DNA of 64,000 nucleotides from Pleomorphovibrio marinus (GTDB lineage Bacteria; Bacteroidota; Bacteroidia; Cytophagales; Cyclobacteriaceae): positions 1 to 64,000 of the forward strand of contig NZ_QCXY01000010.1 of the NCBI RefSeq assembly GCF_003347495.1, read 5' to 3'. The notes under the pieces are model-generated. The model was given only the letters and a program-made list of their open reading frames with translations, was not told the DNA's origin and did no database searches. A program made the translations under genes and the position numbers. Shown piece after piece: positions 42,552 through 53,200 of the stretch (within the stretch, counting starts at the first letter, position 1; each line of letters begins with the position of its first letter).

Positions 42552-45500
42552 ATGAAAAAAGTTCTACTTGGCTTTTTCTGTGTCCTATTAGCCGCTTCGG
42601 GGGTATGGGCACAGAGCCAGACAGTAAGTGGACGGGTAACCTCGGCAGATGAGCCAGAGGGGATACCCGGTGTTAGTGTGAGCGTGAAGGGGACTACAGT
42701 GGGTACTGTTACCGACCTCGATGGAGGCTACACAGTTACCATCCCTGAAAATGCATCCGTACTGGTTTTCAGTTTTGTCGGCTTCCGCACTCAAGAAGTG
42801 CCAGTGGGCAACAGAAGTGAAATTGACGTGGTTCTCGAAGCCGATGTTAGGATCTTGACTGAGGTGGTGGTAACTGCCCAAAACATCGAAAGAAACGAGA
42901 AGTCACTTGGGTATAACGTGCAATCTGTAAAGGGAGATGTGATTTCCCAACGTTCAGAACCCAATATCCTAAATACCCTGCAAGGAAGGGTGGCCGGTGT
43001 AAATATAGGCAGTTCCTCAGGATCCCCTGGTGCATCTACTAATATCAACATACGGGGGAACACCTCTTTCACAGGTAGTAACCAACCACTTTTGGTAGTG
43101 GATGGTATTATCATGAGTAACGACACCGACAACACCCAAAACACCTTATTTGGGTCTCAACCTGCCAACAGGTTAGGGGATATTGCCCCTGAGATGATTG
43201 AGTCCATCAATATTCTAAAAGGCCCTGCAGCATCCGTGCTTTACGGATCTAGAGCCTCATCTGGAGCTCTAATCATCACCACAAAATCTGGAAGAGGGTT
43301 ACAAGATAAAACCGAAATTACAGTTACCTCTTCCTTTAATGTCCAGGACCCCATAAACTATGCTCCCTTGCAAAACAACTATGGGCAGGGTACTACAAAT
43401 GAATATGTGAGTACGACAGCAGCATCATGGGGACCAAGATTTGGTACACCTGGATTTGAAACAGTAACGAATACTCAGGGGCAGCAGGTGCCTTACCAAG
43501 TATACCCTGATCATTTTGACATCTTCTTTAACCAAGGCAGGCTTTGGCAAAACGGAGTCACCCTTGCTTCCGGAAATCAGGATGACAATTATATCATAGG
43601 CATCAATACCACTAATCAAGAAGGGATTGTGCCTAATACCGGGTTTGACCGGTATAATGTACAACTTGGAGGTAATAAAAAACTTAACAATGGTGTGCTT
43701 ATCGGGGGAAACATCACTTACGCCAAAACCAAACAAAGAAATGGAACTGCTGGAAACGGTGGATCTGCCATGGGACAAATCACCAGGATTCCCAGATCTT
43801 ACGATTTTGGAGGAACTCAATGGCAAGATGAATTGGGAGCACCCATCTATTACAATCCCCCTTCCACACATCCTTTTTGGAGCACCGAAAATGAAATATT
43901 CGATTCCAATGTTGACAGGGCTTTCGGAAACTTCACAGTAGGTTATGATTTTGCGGATTGGTTAAATGTGACCTACAGGGTGACAGGCGACACTTACACA
44001 GATAGAAGAAAACAAACCTTGAGAATTGGAGCCGCCAGAAATGTACAGGGTCAAATTAGTGAGGACATGATTTTTAGGTCGGAAGTTAACGGTGACCTTT
44101 TAATAACCATGCGCAAAGATGACCTGTTCAATAGTGGCATTAATGCTAATCTCCTGTTGGGACAAAACATCAACCAAAGGGATTTTCAGCGGATCAATGT
44201 TACCGGTGACCAGTTAAACATCTTTGGCTTTGATAATGTCAGCAATGCCGCTGTATTCACCAATTCCTTTGAGACCAGAAACCGAAGGAGGTTGATCGGT
44301 CATTATGCCCAGCTTAACCTTGACTATAACGATTATTTGTTTTTGGAGTTATCTGGCAGGGTGGATCAATCTTCTACCTTACCGGCAGGTAACAATGCAT
44401 ACTTTTATCCATCAGCAGCGGTGAGTTTTGTCCCAACGGATTGGTTGGATTACCAATCCAGTGTTCTCTCCCAGGTCAAGTTAAAAGCAAATGTGGCCAG
44501 GGTAGGTAGAGATGCCACACCATATTTGTTGGCTTCCCTCTTCGGGCAGGCAGCCTATGGAAATAACCTGGCCCAAATAAATTTTCCCCTCTCGATTGGC
44601 GGGGCTAATATTCCGGGATTTTTTCCCCAAGGAAGGATAGGAAGTTTGGATTTAGCTCCTGAATTTGTGGACAATTTTGAAGTTGGGATGGTTTTAGGCC
44701 TATTTGACTATCGAGTAGAATTAGATGTCACCCTGTATAATATGGTAAGTACCAGTCAAATATTTGACGTTGCAATTTCCCCATCTACTGGTTTTGACAA
44801 TCGAACCACCAATATAGGTAGGATGGTAAACCGAGGTATTGAATCAACATTGAGAGCGCTAGTGGTAGATGGAAATGAGTTTTCATGGGATGCCACTTTA
44901 AATTTCACCATGATTAGGAATGAAGTTACAGAAATAGCTCCTGGAGTGGAAAATTCCACTATTCCAGGAAATTCCTTCTTAGGTATTGCTCCGTCTATCG
45001 CGGTTGGACATCCTTATGGTGTGGTCATATCCACTGCTTTCCCTAGAAATGACAATGGGGACCTTTTGATCAACCCTGCAACAGGCGGGTTTGCACCAGG
45101 GGTGCCCGGACAGGTAGTTTCCAATCCCCAACCCGATTTTATCGCTGGCTTGGCTAACACGTTCAGATATAAAAACTTCTCTTTAGATGTACTATTAGAT
45201 GCTCAGGTAGGTGGCGAATTATATTCTTTTGGTCAGGTGGATCTCAGATCCCAAGGACATATAGACTACACCGGAGTGGAAAGGCACATGCCTAGAATTC
45301 TTCCAGGAGTAATCGCAAACGGAGATGGCACATACAGGCCTAACAACATTCAGATCCCTGCTCAAACTTACTTTGCGGGTTTAGGTGGTTTAGCAAGTGA
45401 AGGTGCTGTTTTTGATGCCTCGGTATACCGTGTAAGGGAAATGGCGTTAAATTATTCCCTTCCTGCCACCCTACTAGGAAACACCCCATTTGGTTCAGCT

Positions 45501-45659
45501 TCCATTGGCTTTAGTGCAAGGAACCTGCTCTTTTTCGCTCCAGGCTTCCCTGCCGACCCAGAGGTAAACACGCAAGGTGCAGGCAATATCCAAGGTATGG
45601 ACCTGAGCGGACCTCCTCAAGTAAGGAATTATGGTGTCAATTTAAGGTTTACCCTATAA
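42552..45659 (+). CDS. SusC/RagA-family TonB-linked outer-membrane transporter
   Basis: The 1035-residue outer-membrane protein has a signal peptide ending VWAQSQ. A carboxypeptidase-regulatory-like beta-domain (about 22-105, VSGRVTSADEPEGIPGV; GTVTDLDGGYTV) and a SusC plug (NILNTLQGRVAGVNIG; VVDGIIM; SINILKGPAASVLYGSRASSGALIITTKSG, cited by its core GPAASVLYGSRASSG) follow. The barrel ends YGVNLRFTL. No STN secretin domain for FecR-type sigma control is present. It would import a glycan, peptide or other large ligand captured by the SusD partner whose start overlaps its stop by one base. No glycosidase, sensor or sigma/anti-sigma genes accompany the pair, so the substrate is unknown. Confidence 0.93.
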   Translation: MKKVLLGFFCVLLAASGVWAQSQTVSGRVTSADEPEGIPGVSVSVKGTTVGTVTDLDGGYTVTIPENASVLVFSFVGFRTQEVPVGNRSEIDVVLEADVRILTEVVVTAQNIERNEKSLGYNVQSVKGDVISQRSEPNILNTLQGRVAGVNIGSSSGSPGASTNINIRGNTSFTGSNQPLLVVDGIIMSNDTDNTQNTLFGSQPANRLGDIAPEMIESINILKGPAASVLYGSRASSGALIITTKSGRGLQDKTEITVTSSFNVQDPINYAPLQNNYGQGTTNEYVSTTAASWGPRFGTPGFETVTNTQGQQVPYQVYPDHFDIFFNQGRLWQNGVTLASGNQDDNYIIGINTTNQEGIVPNTGFDRYNVQLGGNKKLNNGVLIGGNITYAKTKQRNGTAGNGGSAMGQITRIPRSYDFGGTQWQDELGAPIYYNPPSTHPFWSTENEIFDSNVDRAFGNFTVGYDFADWLNVTYRVTGDTYTDRRKQTLRIGAARNVQGQISEDMIFRSEVNGDLLITMRKDDLFNSGINANLLLGQNINQRDFQRINVTGDQLNIFGFDNVSNAAVFTNSFETRNRRRLIGHYAQLNLDYNDYLFLELSGRVDQSSTLPAGNNAYFYPSAAVSFVPTDWLDYQSSVLSQVKLKANVARVGRDATPYLLASLFGQAAYGNNLAQINFPLSIGGANIPGFFPQGRIGSLDLAPEFVDNFEVGMVLGLFDYRVELDVTLYNMVSTSQIFDVAISPSTGFDNRTTNIGRMVNRGIESTLRALVVDGNEFSWDATLNFTMIRNEVTEIAPGVENSTIPGNSFLGIAPSIAVGHPYGVVISTAFPRNDNGDLLINPATGGFAPGVPGQVVSNPQPDFIAGLANTFRYKNFSLDVLLDAQVGGELYSFGQVDLRSQGHIDYTGVERHMPRILPGVIANGDGTYRPNNIQIPAQTYFAGLGGLASEGAVFDASVYRVREMALNYSLPATLLGNTPFGSASIGFSARNLLFFAPGFPADPEVNTQGAGNIQGMDLSGPPQVRNYGVNLRFTL

Positions 45660-47116
45660 TGATGAAGAAAATGAAAAAAGCACTTAATTATATGATTTGT
45701 GGAGCTTTGGTAATGGGCACTGCATGTTCAGATTTTCTGGACATCAATGAGTCCCCCAATTTGCCCACTTCCGTAACACCAGACGTGTTACTTCCAGCTG
45801 GCTTAGCTGGTTCGGCCTTCGCCAACAACAATGAGCTAAATCGATTCGGATCTATCATTACTTCCGTGACAGCAGGTGCCAACAATTCCCCTGCCACCTA
45901 CGACATCTATACCATAGACGGAGCCAATTTTAATAACCAATGGAGATTTGAAATCTTTAATGGCTCACTAATTACGTATAAAAGCATGATTGAAGCCGCT
46001 GAGGAGATCAATTCCCCAACTTATGCTGGAATTGGTAAAATCATGACTGCCTATACCTTCTCTATTGCTACTGATTACTGGGGGGATATACCTTATTCCC
46101 AAGCCCTGCTTGGTGACGAGAACACCTCACCTGAATTGGATACCCAGGAGCAAATTTATCTTGGAGGAGATGGCGTTCAAAGCCTTTTTGACCTGGTAAG
46201 GGAGGGAATTGCCGACCTTCAAGCGCAATCTGCTGTAACTCCGGGACAGGATGACGTCGTGTATGGTGGTAATGCAGAAAGCTGGATAAAAGCCGGGAAT
46301 GCGCTGATCCTGAAATTTGCAAATACCATCTCCAGAGTAGCCCCGGATCGGGCCCGTCAGGAAATTGAATCGGTTTTGCAAAATGGTAATTTCATTGCCA
46401 GCAATGATGAAAACATGAGTTTTTCCTTTGGATCCTCCGTAGGTAGCCGTTCTCCGATATATGAATATACTTATGTCACTGCCTTTAGTAATGACATGAT
46501 GATCAGTACTAGGTTCAAGGATTTGCTGGAAGGCAAAAATGACCCCAGACTTCCTCTTTATGTTACAAGACCGACTGGAGAATATGTGACCATAGACAAC
46601 GGCTTTAGAGGTTCATTGCCTACTCCCACATCATCTTGGTCCAGGTTTAGTTCCTATGTGGTGGGAGAAAACGGTGAGGGTCCGGTTCGTTTCCTAACCA
46701 ATGCACAAATCCAATTTATTTTGGCTGAATCTGCCTTGCTTTTGGGGACCCCTGGTGATCCAGAAGAACACTTCCAGAACGGGGTCCGGGCATCTATGGC
46801 TTTAGCAGGTGTATCCTCCGCCAATATCGATGCCTATTTTGAAAACAATGCAGATGAGGTGTCTCTCAACGGTTCAGAAGAGGAAAACTGGGAAAAAATC
46901 ATGACCCAGAAATACATCGCCAATTATGGAAACGGGGTGGAGCAATGGAATGATTACCGTAGGACCGGTTTCCCCGTATTGGAAGATCACCAAAACGCTG
47001 TGGGTATTGATGGCACCCGACCAGTAAGGGCTCAGTACATCAATGAGGAAATCGCCAGAAATACCAATTTTGAAGTTATCCTCCCCACGGAACCCGTATG
47101 GTGGGACATCGATTAA
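45659..47116 (+). CDS. SusD/RagB-family surface lipoprotein
   Basis: The 485-residue partner of the SusC protein has a lipobox ending GTACSDFLDI, with the lipid Cys near residue 23, and the SusD helical core. Typical segments include DFLDINESPN at the mature N-terminus, SIATDYWGDIPYSQAL, ALILKFANTISRVAP and WNDYRRTGFPVLE near the C-terminus. Together the two form the lid-and-barrel complex on the cell surface. The start ATG overlaps the susC stop. Substrate unknown. Confidence 0.92.
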   Translation: MMKKMKKALNYMICGALVMGTACSDFLDINESPNLPTSVTPDVLLPAGLAGSAFANNNELNRFGSIITSVTAGANNSPATYDIYTIDGANFNNQWRFEIFNGSLITYKSMIEAAEEINSPTYAGIGKIMTAYTFSIATDYWGDIPYSQALLGDENTSPELDTQEQIYLGGDGVQSLFDLVREGIADLQAQSAVTPGQDDVVYGGNAESWIKAGNALILKFANTISRVAPDRARQEIESVLQNGNFIASNDENMSFSFGSSVGSRSPIYEYTYVTAFSNDMMISTRFKDLLEGKNDPRLPLYVTRPTGEYVTIDNGFRGSLPTPTSSWSRFSSYVVGENGEGPVRFLTNAQIQFILAESALLLGTPGDPEEHFQNGVRASMALAGVSSANIDAYFENNADEVSLNGSEEENWEKIMTQKYIANYGNGVEQWNDYRRTGFPVLEDHQNAVGIDGTRPVRAQYINEEIARNTNFEVILPTEPVWWDID

Positions 47117-47136
47117 TCACGAAAAGGAAAAGAATC

Positions 47137-47631
47137 ATGAAGTCTATTAAATACATACTAAGCGCACTGCTGGTTGCAGTAATGTTTTCGGCTTGCGAAT
47201 CGGACTATGGCATGTTCAACAGAGATAACAGGCCTGATATTCCATTGATGTTTACCAATACCACCTCCTTCGGTCACGATCCCTTCATAGAGATCTCCGA
47301 ATCTGCGGGTGAGTCCATAGAGTTTGTTATTGAAATCCCTGAAAATTCAGGTACTACTATTTCCCAGATCTCCAAGGTGGGTGCTGGAAGTACTGCCTTA
47401 AACATTGGTAATCTTAATAACGACGATGACTACCTAGATGCTCCCATTTCAGGTGAAGGTACCCGAGTGGTATTTACAACCACCTTGGAGGAGTTTAGAG
47501 AAAAAAGGCCTAATACCAGTATCAATATTCCCGATGATGGTTTTGCCGAAATCGCTTTTCTCTTTCAAGTAGAGCTGGCCAATGGGGATGAGTTAGTCTC
47601 CATGAGGGCTAGGGCTAGAGTTTCCGAATAA
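47137..47631 (+). CDS. Small surface lipoprotein of the susCD operon
   Basis: The 164-residue protein has a lipoprotein signal (LVAVMFSACESDYG) and then a beta-rich region with IEISESAGESIEFVIEIPENSG, cited in short form as SIEFVIEIPENSG, similar to Calx-beta/DUF-type surface lipoproteins found with SusCD pairs. I do not recognise a catalytic domain. It may bind or present the substrate captured by SusD. The open frame starts at 47098, inside the susD gene; the ATG at 47137 gives a proper signal peptide. A strong terminator begins 20 bases after its stop. Confidence 0.72.
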   Translation: MKSIKYILSALLVAVMFSACESDYGMFNRDNRPDIPLMFTNTTSFGHDPFIEISESAGESIEFVIEIPENSGTTISQISKVGAGSTALNIGNLNNDDDYLDAPISGEGTRVVFTTTLEEFREKRPNTSINIPDDGFAEIAFLFQVELANGDELVSMRARARVSE

Positions 47632-47650
47632 TAACCTCACCCATATCTTT

Positions 47651-47693
47651 AAAAACCCCACGATAGGCTTATCATGGGGTTTTTTATTTTTTT
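47651..47693 (+). terminator. Rho-independent terminator of the susCD operon
   Basis: AAAAACCCCACGATA (47651-47665) pairs with TATCATGGGGTTTTT (47670-47684) around a GGCT loop, with one G-U-compatible mismatch, and runs into a T-rich tail. It ends the three-gene operon. Confidence 0.85.
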
Positions 47694-47749
47694 AGAGGCA
47701 AGGTTTCATTTTTGGGTAAGAAGGTTTGGCACCTTCTGGAAGTCTGTTC

Positions 47750-48238
47750 CTAAAATTTAATTTCTCCCTCAGGTTTTTTGGAATAGGTTATGGTGCTCTT
47801 AGGGCTTTTCCCCACATAGAAGTTTACGATGTTTTGCTGGGTGGGAAAATCCTTAAACAATAAGGTATTCTTCACCTTTACCTCCTTGGGAGCAGGCACA
47901 CCTTCTGATTCCATATAAAACCATGCGGCATCCTCCTCCACCTCAAAGCCCAGATAACTTAACTTCAACTTTTCCCCGTTGATCCAAATGATATTGTGTT
48001 CCAAAATATAAGCCTCTATCCAATTTTCCAGCTTTTCCTGATCTTCAGGTTGCAAAAAATCCACTTTCTTACCATATTTTTCTCCCAAGGCTACCTCCAG
48101 GTCATCCCAGAATATCTTCTGGGCAATTTCAAGTCGTTCCGCAGCAGGGTTATATACCATGTCCGTCACAGATATATAGAAAGGATGTACGACATATAGG
48201 GAAAACACAGAAAAGAATAAGGCAATACTTATATGCAT
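47750..48238 (-). CDS. DUF6702 family protein
   Basis: The 162-residue protein has an N-terminal signal/anchor (ISIALFFSVFSLYVVHPFYIS) and fits DUF6702, a family with HPFYISVTDMVYNP at the mature start, LEIAQKIFWDDLEVAL, LSYLGFEVEEDAAWFYMES and NIVNFYVG. The family has no known function; it is often near M1 metallopeptidase and HupE genes in Bacteroidota. It is divergent from the HupE gene at 48327 with 88 bases between the starts, and the expected metallopeptidase gene is not in this window. Confidence 0.78.
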   Translation of the reverse strand: MHISIALFFSVFSLYVVHPFYISVTDMVYNPAAERLEIAQKIFWDDLEVALGEKYGKKVDFLQPEDQEKLENWIEAYILEHNIIWINGEKLKLSYLGFEVEEDAAWFYMESEGVPAPKEVKVKNTLLFKDFPTQQNIVNFYVGKSPKSTITYSKKPEGEIKF

Positions 48239-48326
48239 TTCATCCGGCTTTTTTTAGAATCTCTAAATTATGCATTAATATTACGACAAATTTATTTGGG
48301 GTAATATACCATTAATCACCTATTGC

Positions 48327-48908
48327 ATGAACCAATTTCAATTGTACTTTAACTTGGGTGTTAAGCACATCCTTGACCTTGAAGGGTTTGACCATATTCT
48401 TTTTGTGGTCGCTTTGTGTGTAATCTATCTGATGCGGGACTGGAAAAAAATTATTATCCTGGTCACGGCCTTCACCATTGGCCATTCCCTCACCTTGGCA
48501 TTAGCTACCCTTAACCTCATCAAGGTAAATACCGACTTGGTGGAATTCCTGATTCCTGTCACCATCGCCATCACCTGTTTTACCAATATACTGAGCCCCA
48601 GACCCTCCTCTGGAAGGGGAATCTCCCTGAATTATCTTTATGCCCTTTTCTTTGGGCTCATCCATGGGCTTGGATTTTCCAACTACCTGAGATCTCTACT
48701 TGGGAGGGAGCAATCCATATTCCAGCCATTGTTGGCATTTAACCTGGGCCTGGAGGTAGGCCAGCTTGTGATAGTAGCCATCTTTCTGATCATTTCCTCT
48801 ATCCTAGTAGGGATCATGGGGGTAAAGAGAAAGGAATGGATTTTAGTGGTTTCCAGCCTGGTGATGGGAATGTCCATCATGATGATGCTTGAAAATAAAT
48901 ACTGGTAA
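48327..48908 (+). CDS. HupE/UreJ-family membrane protein
   Basis: The 193-residue protein has five to six TM helices and matches HupE/UreJ: GVKHILDLEGFDHILFVVAL near the start (with a His-Asp pair), AFTIGHSLTLALATL and LFFGLIHGLGFSNYL, cited in parts (GHSLTLAL; GLIHGLGFSNYL). The His-rich helices suit divalent metal binding, and some relatives take up nickel or cobalt. The Bacteroidota members paired with DUF6702 have no proven substrate. Divergent to that gene. Confidence 0.83.
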   Translation: MNQFQLYFNLGVKHILDLEGFDHILFVVALCVIYLMRDWKKIIILVTAFTIGHSLTLALATLNLIKVNTDLVEFLIPVTIAITCFTNILSPRPSSGRGISLNYLYALFFGLIHGLGFSNYLRSLLGREQSIFQPLLAFNLGLEVGQLVIVAIFLIISSILVGIMGVKRKEWILVVSSLVMGMSIMMMLENKYW

Positions 48909-49130
48909 AAGCATTATCCCCTACTGCACCAGAAAAGTACCTCAGTATAGGTATATTTGCAGGCTTTTCTTTCACTTTTTATACCTATAAAACCTCATCA
49001 TGTTAATTTTTGCAAAAAAAACCTTTATGTGTTTGTTCTTGATTTAATTTTTTAGTTACTTAACCCAAAATAATACCTCAAGCAGCATCTACGGCTCTGC
49101 TGTATTTAAGGTGTTTAAACCCAACGCTTT

Positions 49131-50210
49131 ATGAATAAAAATGCTTTTTTTTATTGTTTGTCGTTGGTTTCCCTGTTTTTTTGGTCCTGTGAGGAAGATG
49201 AAGTTAAAAATGAAGAGGTCCCCATGGAAACCTATCGTGAAGAAGTAAAACCCACCATTGTCAGTGTGGGAAACTCCGAACGGAAATCCTTTGATTACCT
49301 CATCAATGCCACAGGGAAAATTGAGGCTGCGGAGCAGCTCAAAATAGTAGTGGAAAAAACGGGGTATTTAGTGGAGCTTTTGGTGGAAGAAGGCCAAAAT
49401 GTCAATGCTGGGGATATTATTGCCAGGCTAGACAATTCCGAAACCAGGTTTGAACTGGAAAAAGCCGAGGTGGAATTGCGGTCTGCCCAAGCCCAATACC
49501 AAGATGAAAGAGCGGTAAGGTCTTCTCGCTATGTGGATTTTGGGGAGGATTCCTTATCGCTGAAGGACTTTGATGATTTGATTAAGGCAAAATCAGGATT
49601 GTTAAAAGCTGAAATTGATATCAAGGAAGCAAAGCTTAACTTGGAAAAATCAGTAATCAAGGCCCCAATTTCAGGTACAGTAGCAGATGTTATGGTAAAA
49701 AGGGGTAGCATGGTAAACAGTGGGGACGAGATATGTGAACTGCTGAGCGCAAACAATCTCACCATAAAGGTAAAGGTACTGGAAGCTGATATCAATTATA
49801 TCCGAAAAGGGCAAAAAGCAGAGGTGGAGCCGGTTTCCGGAAGCCAAGAGGGTTTACTTGGAACTGTCAGTAGCATAAACCCAAAAGTAGATGAAAACGG
49901 GTTGGTTCAAGTGACCGTTCAGTTAAATCAACCCGGGGGGCTATTGCCCGGAATGAATGCCAGGGCTGTTATCCGAGCTCCACAAAACAACAGTTTGGTA
50001 GTTCCCAAACCAGCGGTGGTGTATAGGTCGGGTAGACCTGTCGTTTTCACTATTGAAAATGGCGAAGCCATTTGGAACTATGTGGAAGTGGGAAAAGACA
50101 ACGGTCGGGAAATGGAAATTCTGGATGGCATTGCCGAAAACACCTCCGTGATTATTAGCAACAATGTGCAATTGGGACACCAGGCTTCTGTCCAAATCCT
50201 AAAAGACTAA
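49131..50210 (+). CDS. RND efflux adaptor lipoprotein (second system)
   Basis: The 359-residue lipoprotein has a signal with Cys20 (FFWSC). A lipoyl-type hairpin half follows (about 70-105: KTGYLVELLVEEGQNVNAG), then a short coiled-coil (about 105-165) and a second lipoyl half (SGTVADVMVKRGSMVNSGD). The beta-barrel region contains VKVLEADINYIRKGQ. It links the permease encoded 5 bases downstream to an outer-membrane channel that is not in this operon. It is not closely similar to the adaptor at 9783. Confidence 0.88.
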   Translation: MNKNAFFYCLSLVSLFFWSCEEDEVKNEEVPMETYREEVKPTIVSVGNSERKSFDYLINATGKIEAAEQLKIVVEKTGYLVELLVEEGQNVNAGDIIARLDNSETRFELEKAEVELRSAQAQYQDERAVRSSRYVDFGEDSLSLKDFDDLIKAKSGLLKAEIDIKEAKLNLEKSVIKAPISGTVADVMVKRGSMVNSGDEICELLSANNLTIKVKVLEADINYIRKGQKAEVEPVSGSQEGLLGTVSSINPKVDENGLVQVTVQLNQPGGLLPGMNARAVIRAPQNNSLVVPKPAVVYRSGRPVVFTIENGEAIWNYVEVGKDNGREMEILDGIAENTSVIISNNVQLGHQASVQILKD

Positions 50211-50215
50211 TCTTT

Positions 50216-53200
50216 ATGGTCCGATTTTTACTTTCTCGTCCTATTGCAGTAGGCATGACTTTTTTTGCCTTGGTGGTATTTAGCATTTTGCTTTTTCGTA
50301 CCCTCCCTATTTCCCTCTTACCACCGATAGATGTTCCCCAGATTGTCGTCAAAATAAACTACCAGAATGCTTCCCCAGAGTCCATTGAGCAAAACATTCT
50401 AGAGCCTCTTCGTGAGGGCCTCATTACGCTGGCAGGACTGGAAAGCATGGAAAGCAAGGCTGGAAGCGAGGTTGGGAACATCCGCTTGACCTTCGATTAT
50501 AAAACCAAGATGGAGTTGGCCTACATAGAGGTAAACGAAAAGATAGACAGGCTTATAAGTTTGCTGCCTGAGGATTTGGCCAGGCCCCAGGTCATCCGGA
50601 TCAACACTAACGACATACCCATGGTCCGGGTACAGATATTGCCCGACGAAGGAGTGGATTTTGCCGAGGCATCCCTGTTGGTGGAAAATGTGATCAAGAA
50701 AAGGTTGGAACAATTGGAAGGAATTGCCCTGGTGGACATTAATGGAAGGCAGGAAAAAGTCATTTCTGTTTCCCCCAAACCAAGTATGTTGGCAGCTCTT
50801 GGAATGGAGGAGCAGCATGTGATTGATGCCATTGTCGCCGGTAACTCGGAACTACCGGGAATAAATGTGGAAGACGGGCAGTTTAGGTATTTCCTGAGGT
50901 TGGCTACCCGTCTAGAAAACCCTGAGGATGTGATGCAGCTTCCAGTAAGGGGAGAGGAAGGAGTTACCGTCCCCCTTTCGAGGGTGGCGGATGTCAGCTA
51001 TGAAATCAGCAGGCCCTCTGGCTACCACCTGTACAACGGGAAACAGGCCTTGGTGGTGACTGTGCATAAGCAAGCAGCAGCCAAAATGAACGAACTTATG
51101 CCTAAGGTATATGAATCGTTGGAAAATTTTAAAAAGGACTACCCCCAGGTGCAGTTTGAGCTTACCCAGGACCAATCCATGTTGCTTAACGCGGGTATCA
51201 GTAATTTAAGAACAAGTCTTTTGTTTGGGGGTATTTTTGCTTTTGGGGTCTTGTTTATCTTTATGGGAAATTTGAGGACCCCAATAATTATTGGGATCAG
51301 CTTGCCAAGTTCCCTTATCATTAGCTTTTTGGTCTTCTATTTTTTTGGTATCTCCATTAACGTAATATCCCTTAGTGGATTGGCTTTGGGTTTGGGCATG
51401 CTCATTGATAACTCCATCATCGTTTTGGACAATATTGGCAGAAAAAGGAAGGAAGGCCTTGCTCTTTTTGAGGCCTGTGTGGTAGGCGTAGAGGAAGTAA
51501 TGTCAGCCTTGATAAGCTCTGTCTTGACCACATTGGCTGTCTTTATCCCATTGGTTTTTTTAAGCGGAATTTCGGGAGCCCTATTTTATGACCAAGCGGT
51601 ATCTGTGGCAGCTATTCTATCTGTTTCTCTTTTAGTGGCATTTATTCTCCTCCCCTTACTGTACAAGCTTTTCTTCATAGAAAGCAAGGCCTCTATCCTG
51701 AAAGAAGACAGCAGGCTTTTCCTTGTTCTTCTGGGTGCATATAAGAAACTTTACCATGTCCTTTTTGCCAAGAGAAAATTAAGTTTGCTAGTTCTGTTTC
51801 TGTTAATTCCACTAATGCTATCCATAAGCAGTCTCCTACCTGTTGAAGGCCTGCCTCCCATAGAAAAGTTCGACCTATTATTGGAAGTGGATTGGAACGA
51901 ACCTATTCATGCCTTGGAAAATAAGCAAAGGTTCCAGCAATTGCTTGAAGCCGTGGAAGGGAAGTACTTACAAGCAGAAAGTGACATTGGCCTCAACCAG
52001 TTTTTACTATTTGATGGAGAAAACTCCATACAGCGTGGAAATTTGTACCTAAGGTTTGAAGATTCGGAAGAAAAGGTCGCTCAAACCAGGCATCTACAGG
52101 AATTTTTAAGACAAAACTATCCAATGGCCAGCATAGACCTCCAAGATGCACCCAATGCGTTTGAGCAACTGTTTAGCTCTCCCTTCGCCTATTACGAGGC
52201 AAGATGGAAAGATTTAACAAGTAAAAAACCAGTCGATGAGCCCTTAATGGATCAATGGCTGCAAGAGCTGCCTGTGGCCAATTGGGATAGAGGCCCTGGG
52301 TTGCAAAAGGAATCATCCATCATTTTTAGGCTTGACTTGGACAAAATGGCCACCTACGGTGTGGAGACGCAGTCGATGTTAAATCAAATAGAAAAACTGT
52401 TCGGCAACTATTTGATCACCGACATCAAGCGGTTTGGTGAGGTTACACCAGTCAAACTAAAGGAGAGTGCAGGGGATTTTCAACGCCTACTAAAGGAAAC
52501 CTATGTTTCTGGAGCTGAAAACACCCCCTATCAACTCAGCAATTTCGTTTATTTCAATTACGACAATCATTACAAGTCCATCACTGCTGATGCTGCAGGA
52601 GTTTACCAGTCCATTAACTTACATGATCCGAACCAGCCAGGAATAGAGCAAGGGCTCTTAGGATGGGCCAATGACAAAAATTTAGCTATTTCGTTCACTG
52701 GTCAATATTTTAAGGACAGGGAAACTATTCAGCAATTGATAGGTATCCTGTTAATTTCGGTTTTACTATTATATTTTATTCTTGCTGCCCAATTTGAGAG
52801 TTTTTTCCAGCCCCTGATTGTCATCTTCACCCTTCCGTTGGGTATTGGTGGGGCATTTTTTGTACTGTGGGTTACGGGCACTTCCCTGAACGTGATGTCT
52901 GCCATAGGCTTAGTAGTTATGCTCGGTATTATGGTAAACGATGCTATCCTTAAAATAGACACCATCAACAGGCTTAGAAATAAACTTGGTCAACAACTTG
53001 GGATGGCTCCTGGAGAAGCGTTGGAAAAAGCCATGTACCAGGCAGGGGAAATACGATTAAAACCAATTGTAATGACTTCCATTACCACAATTTTGGCCTT
53101 GTTACCTGTGGTTTTCAGTGCAGGACTAGGGGCAGACTTACAGCGCCCCCTGGTTTTGAGCGTAATTGGTGGTCTGACTATAGGCACTTTCACTGCCTTG

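Noticed and set aside
43425-43871. 148-residue minus-strand open frame
   Set aside because: Antisense to susC and without protein-like features or a start context.
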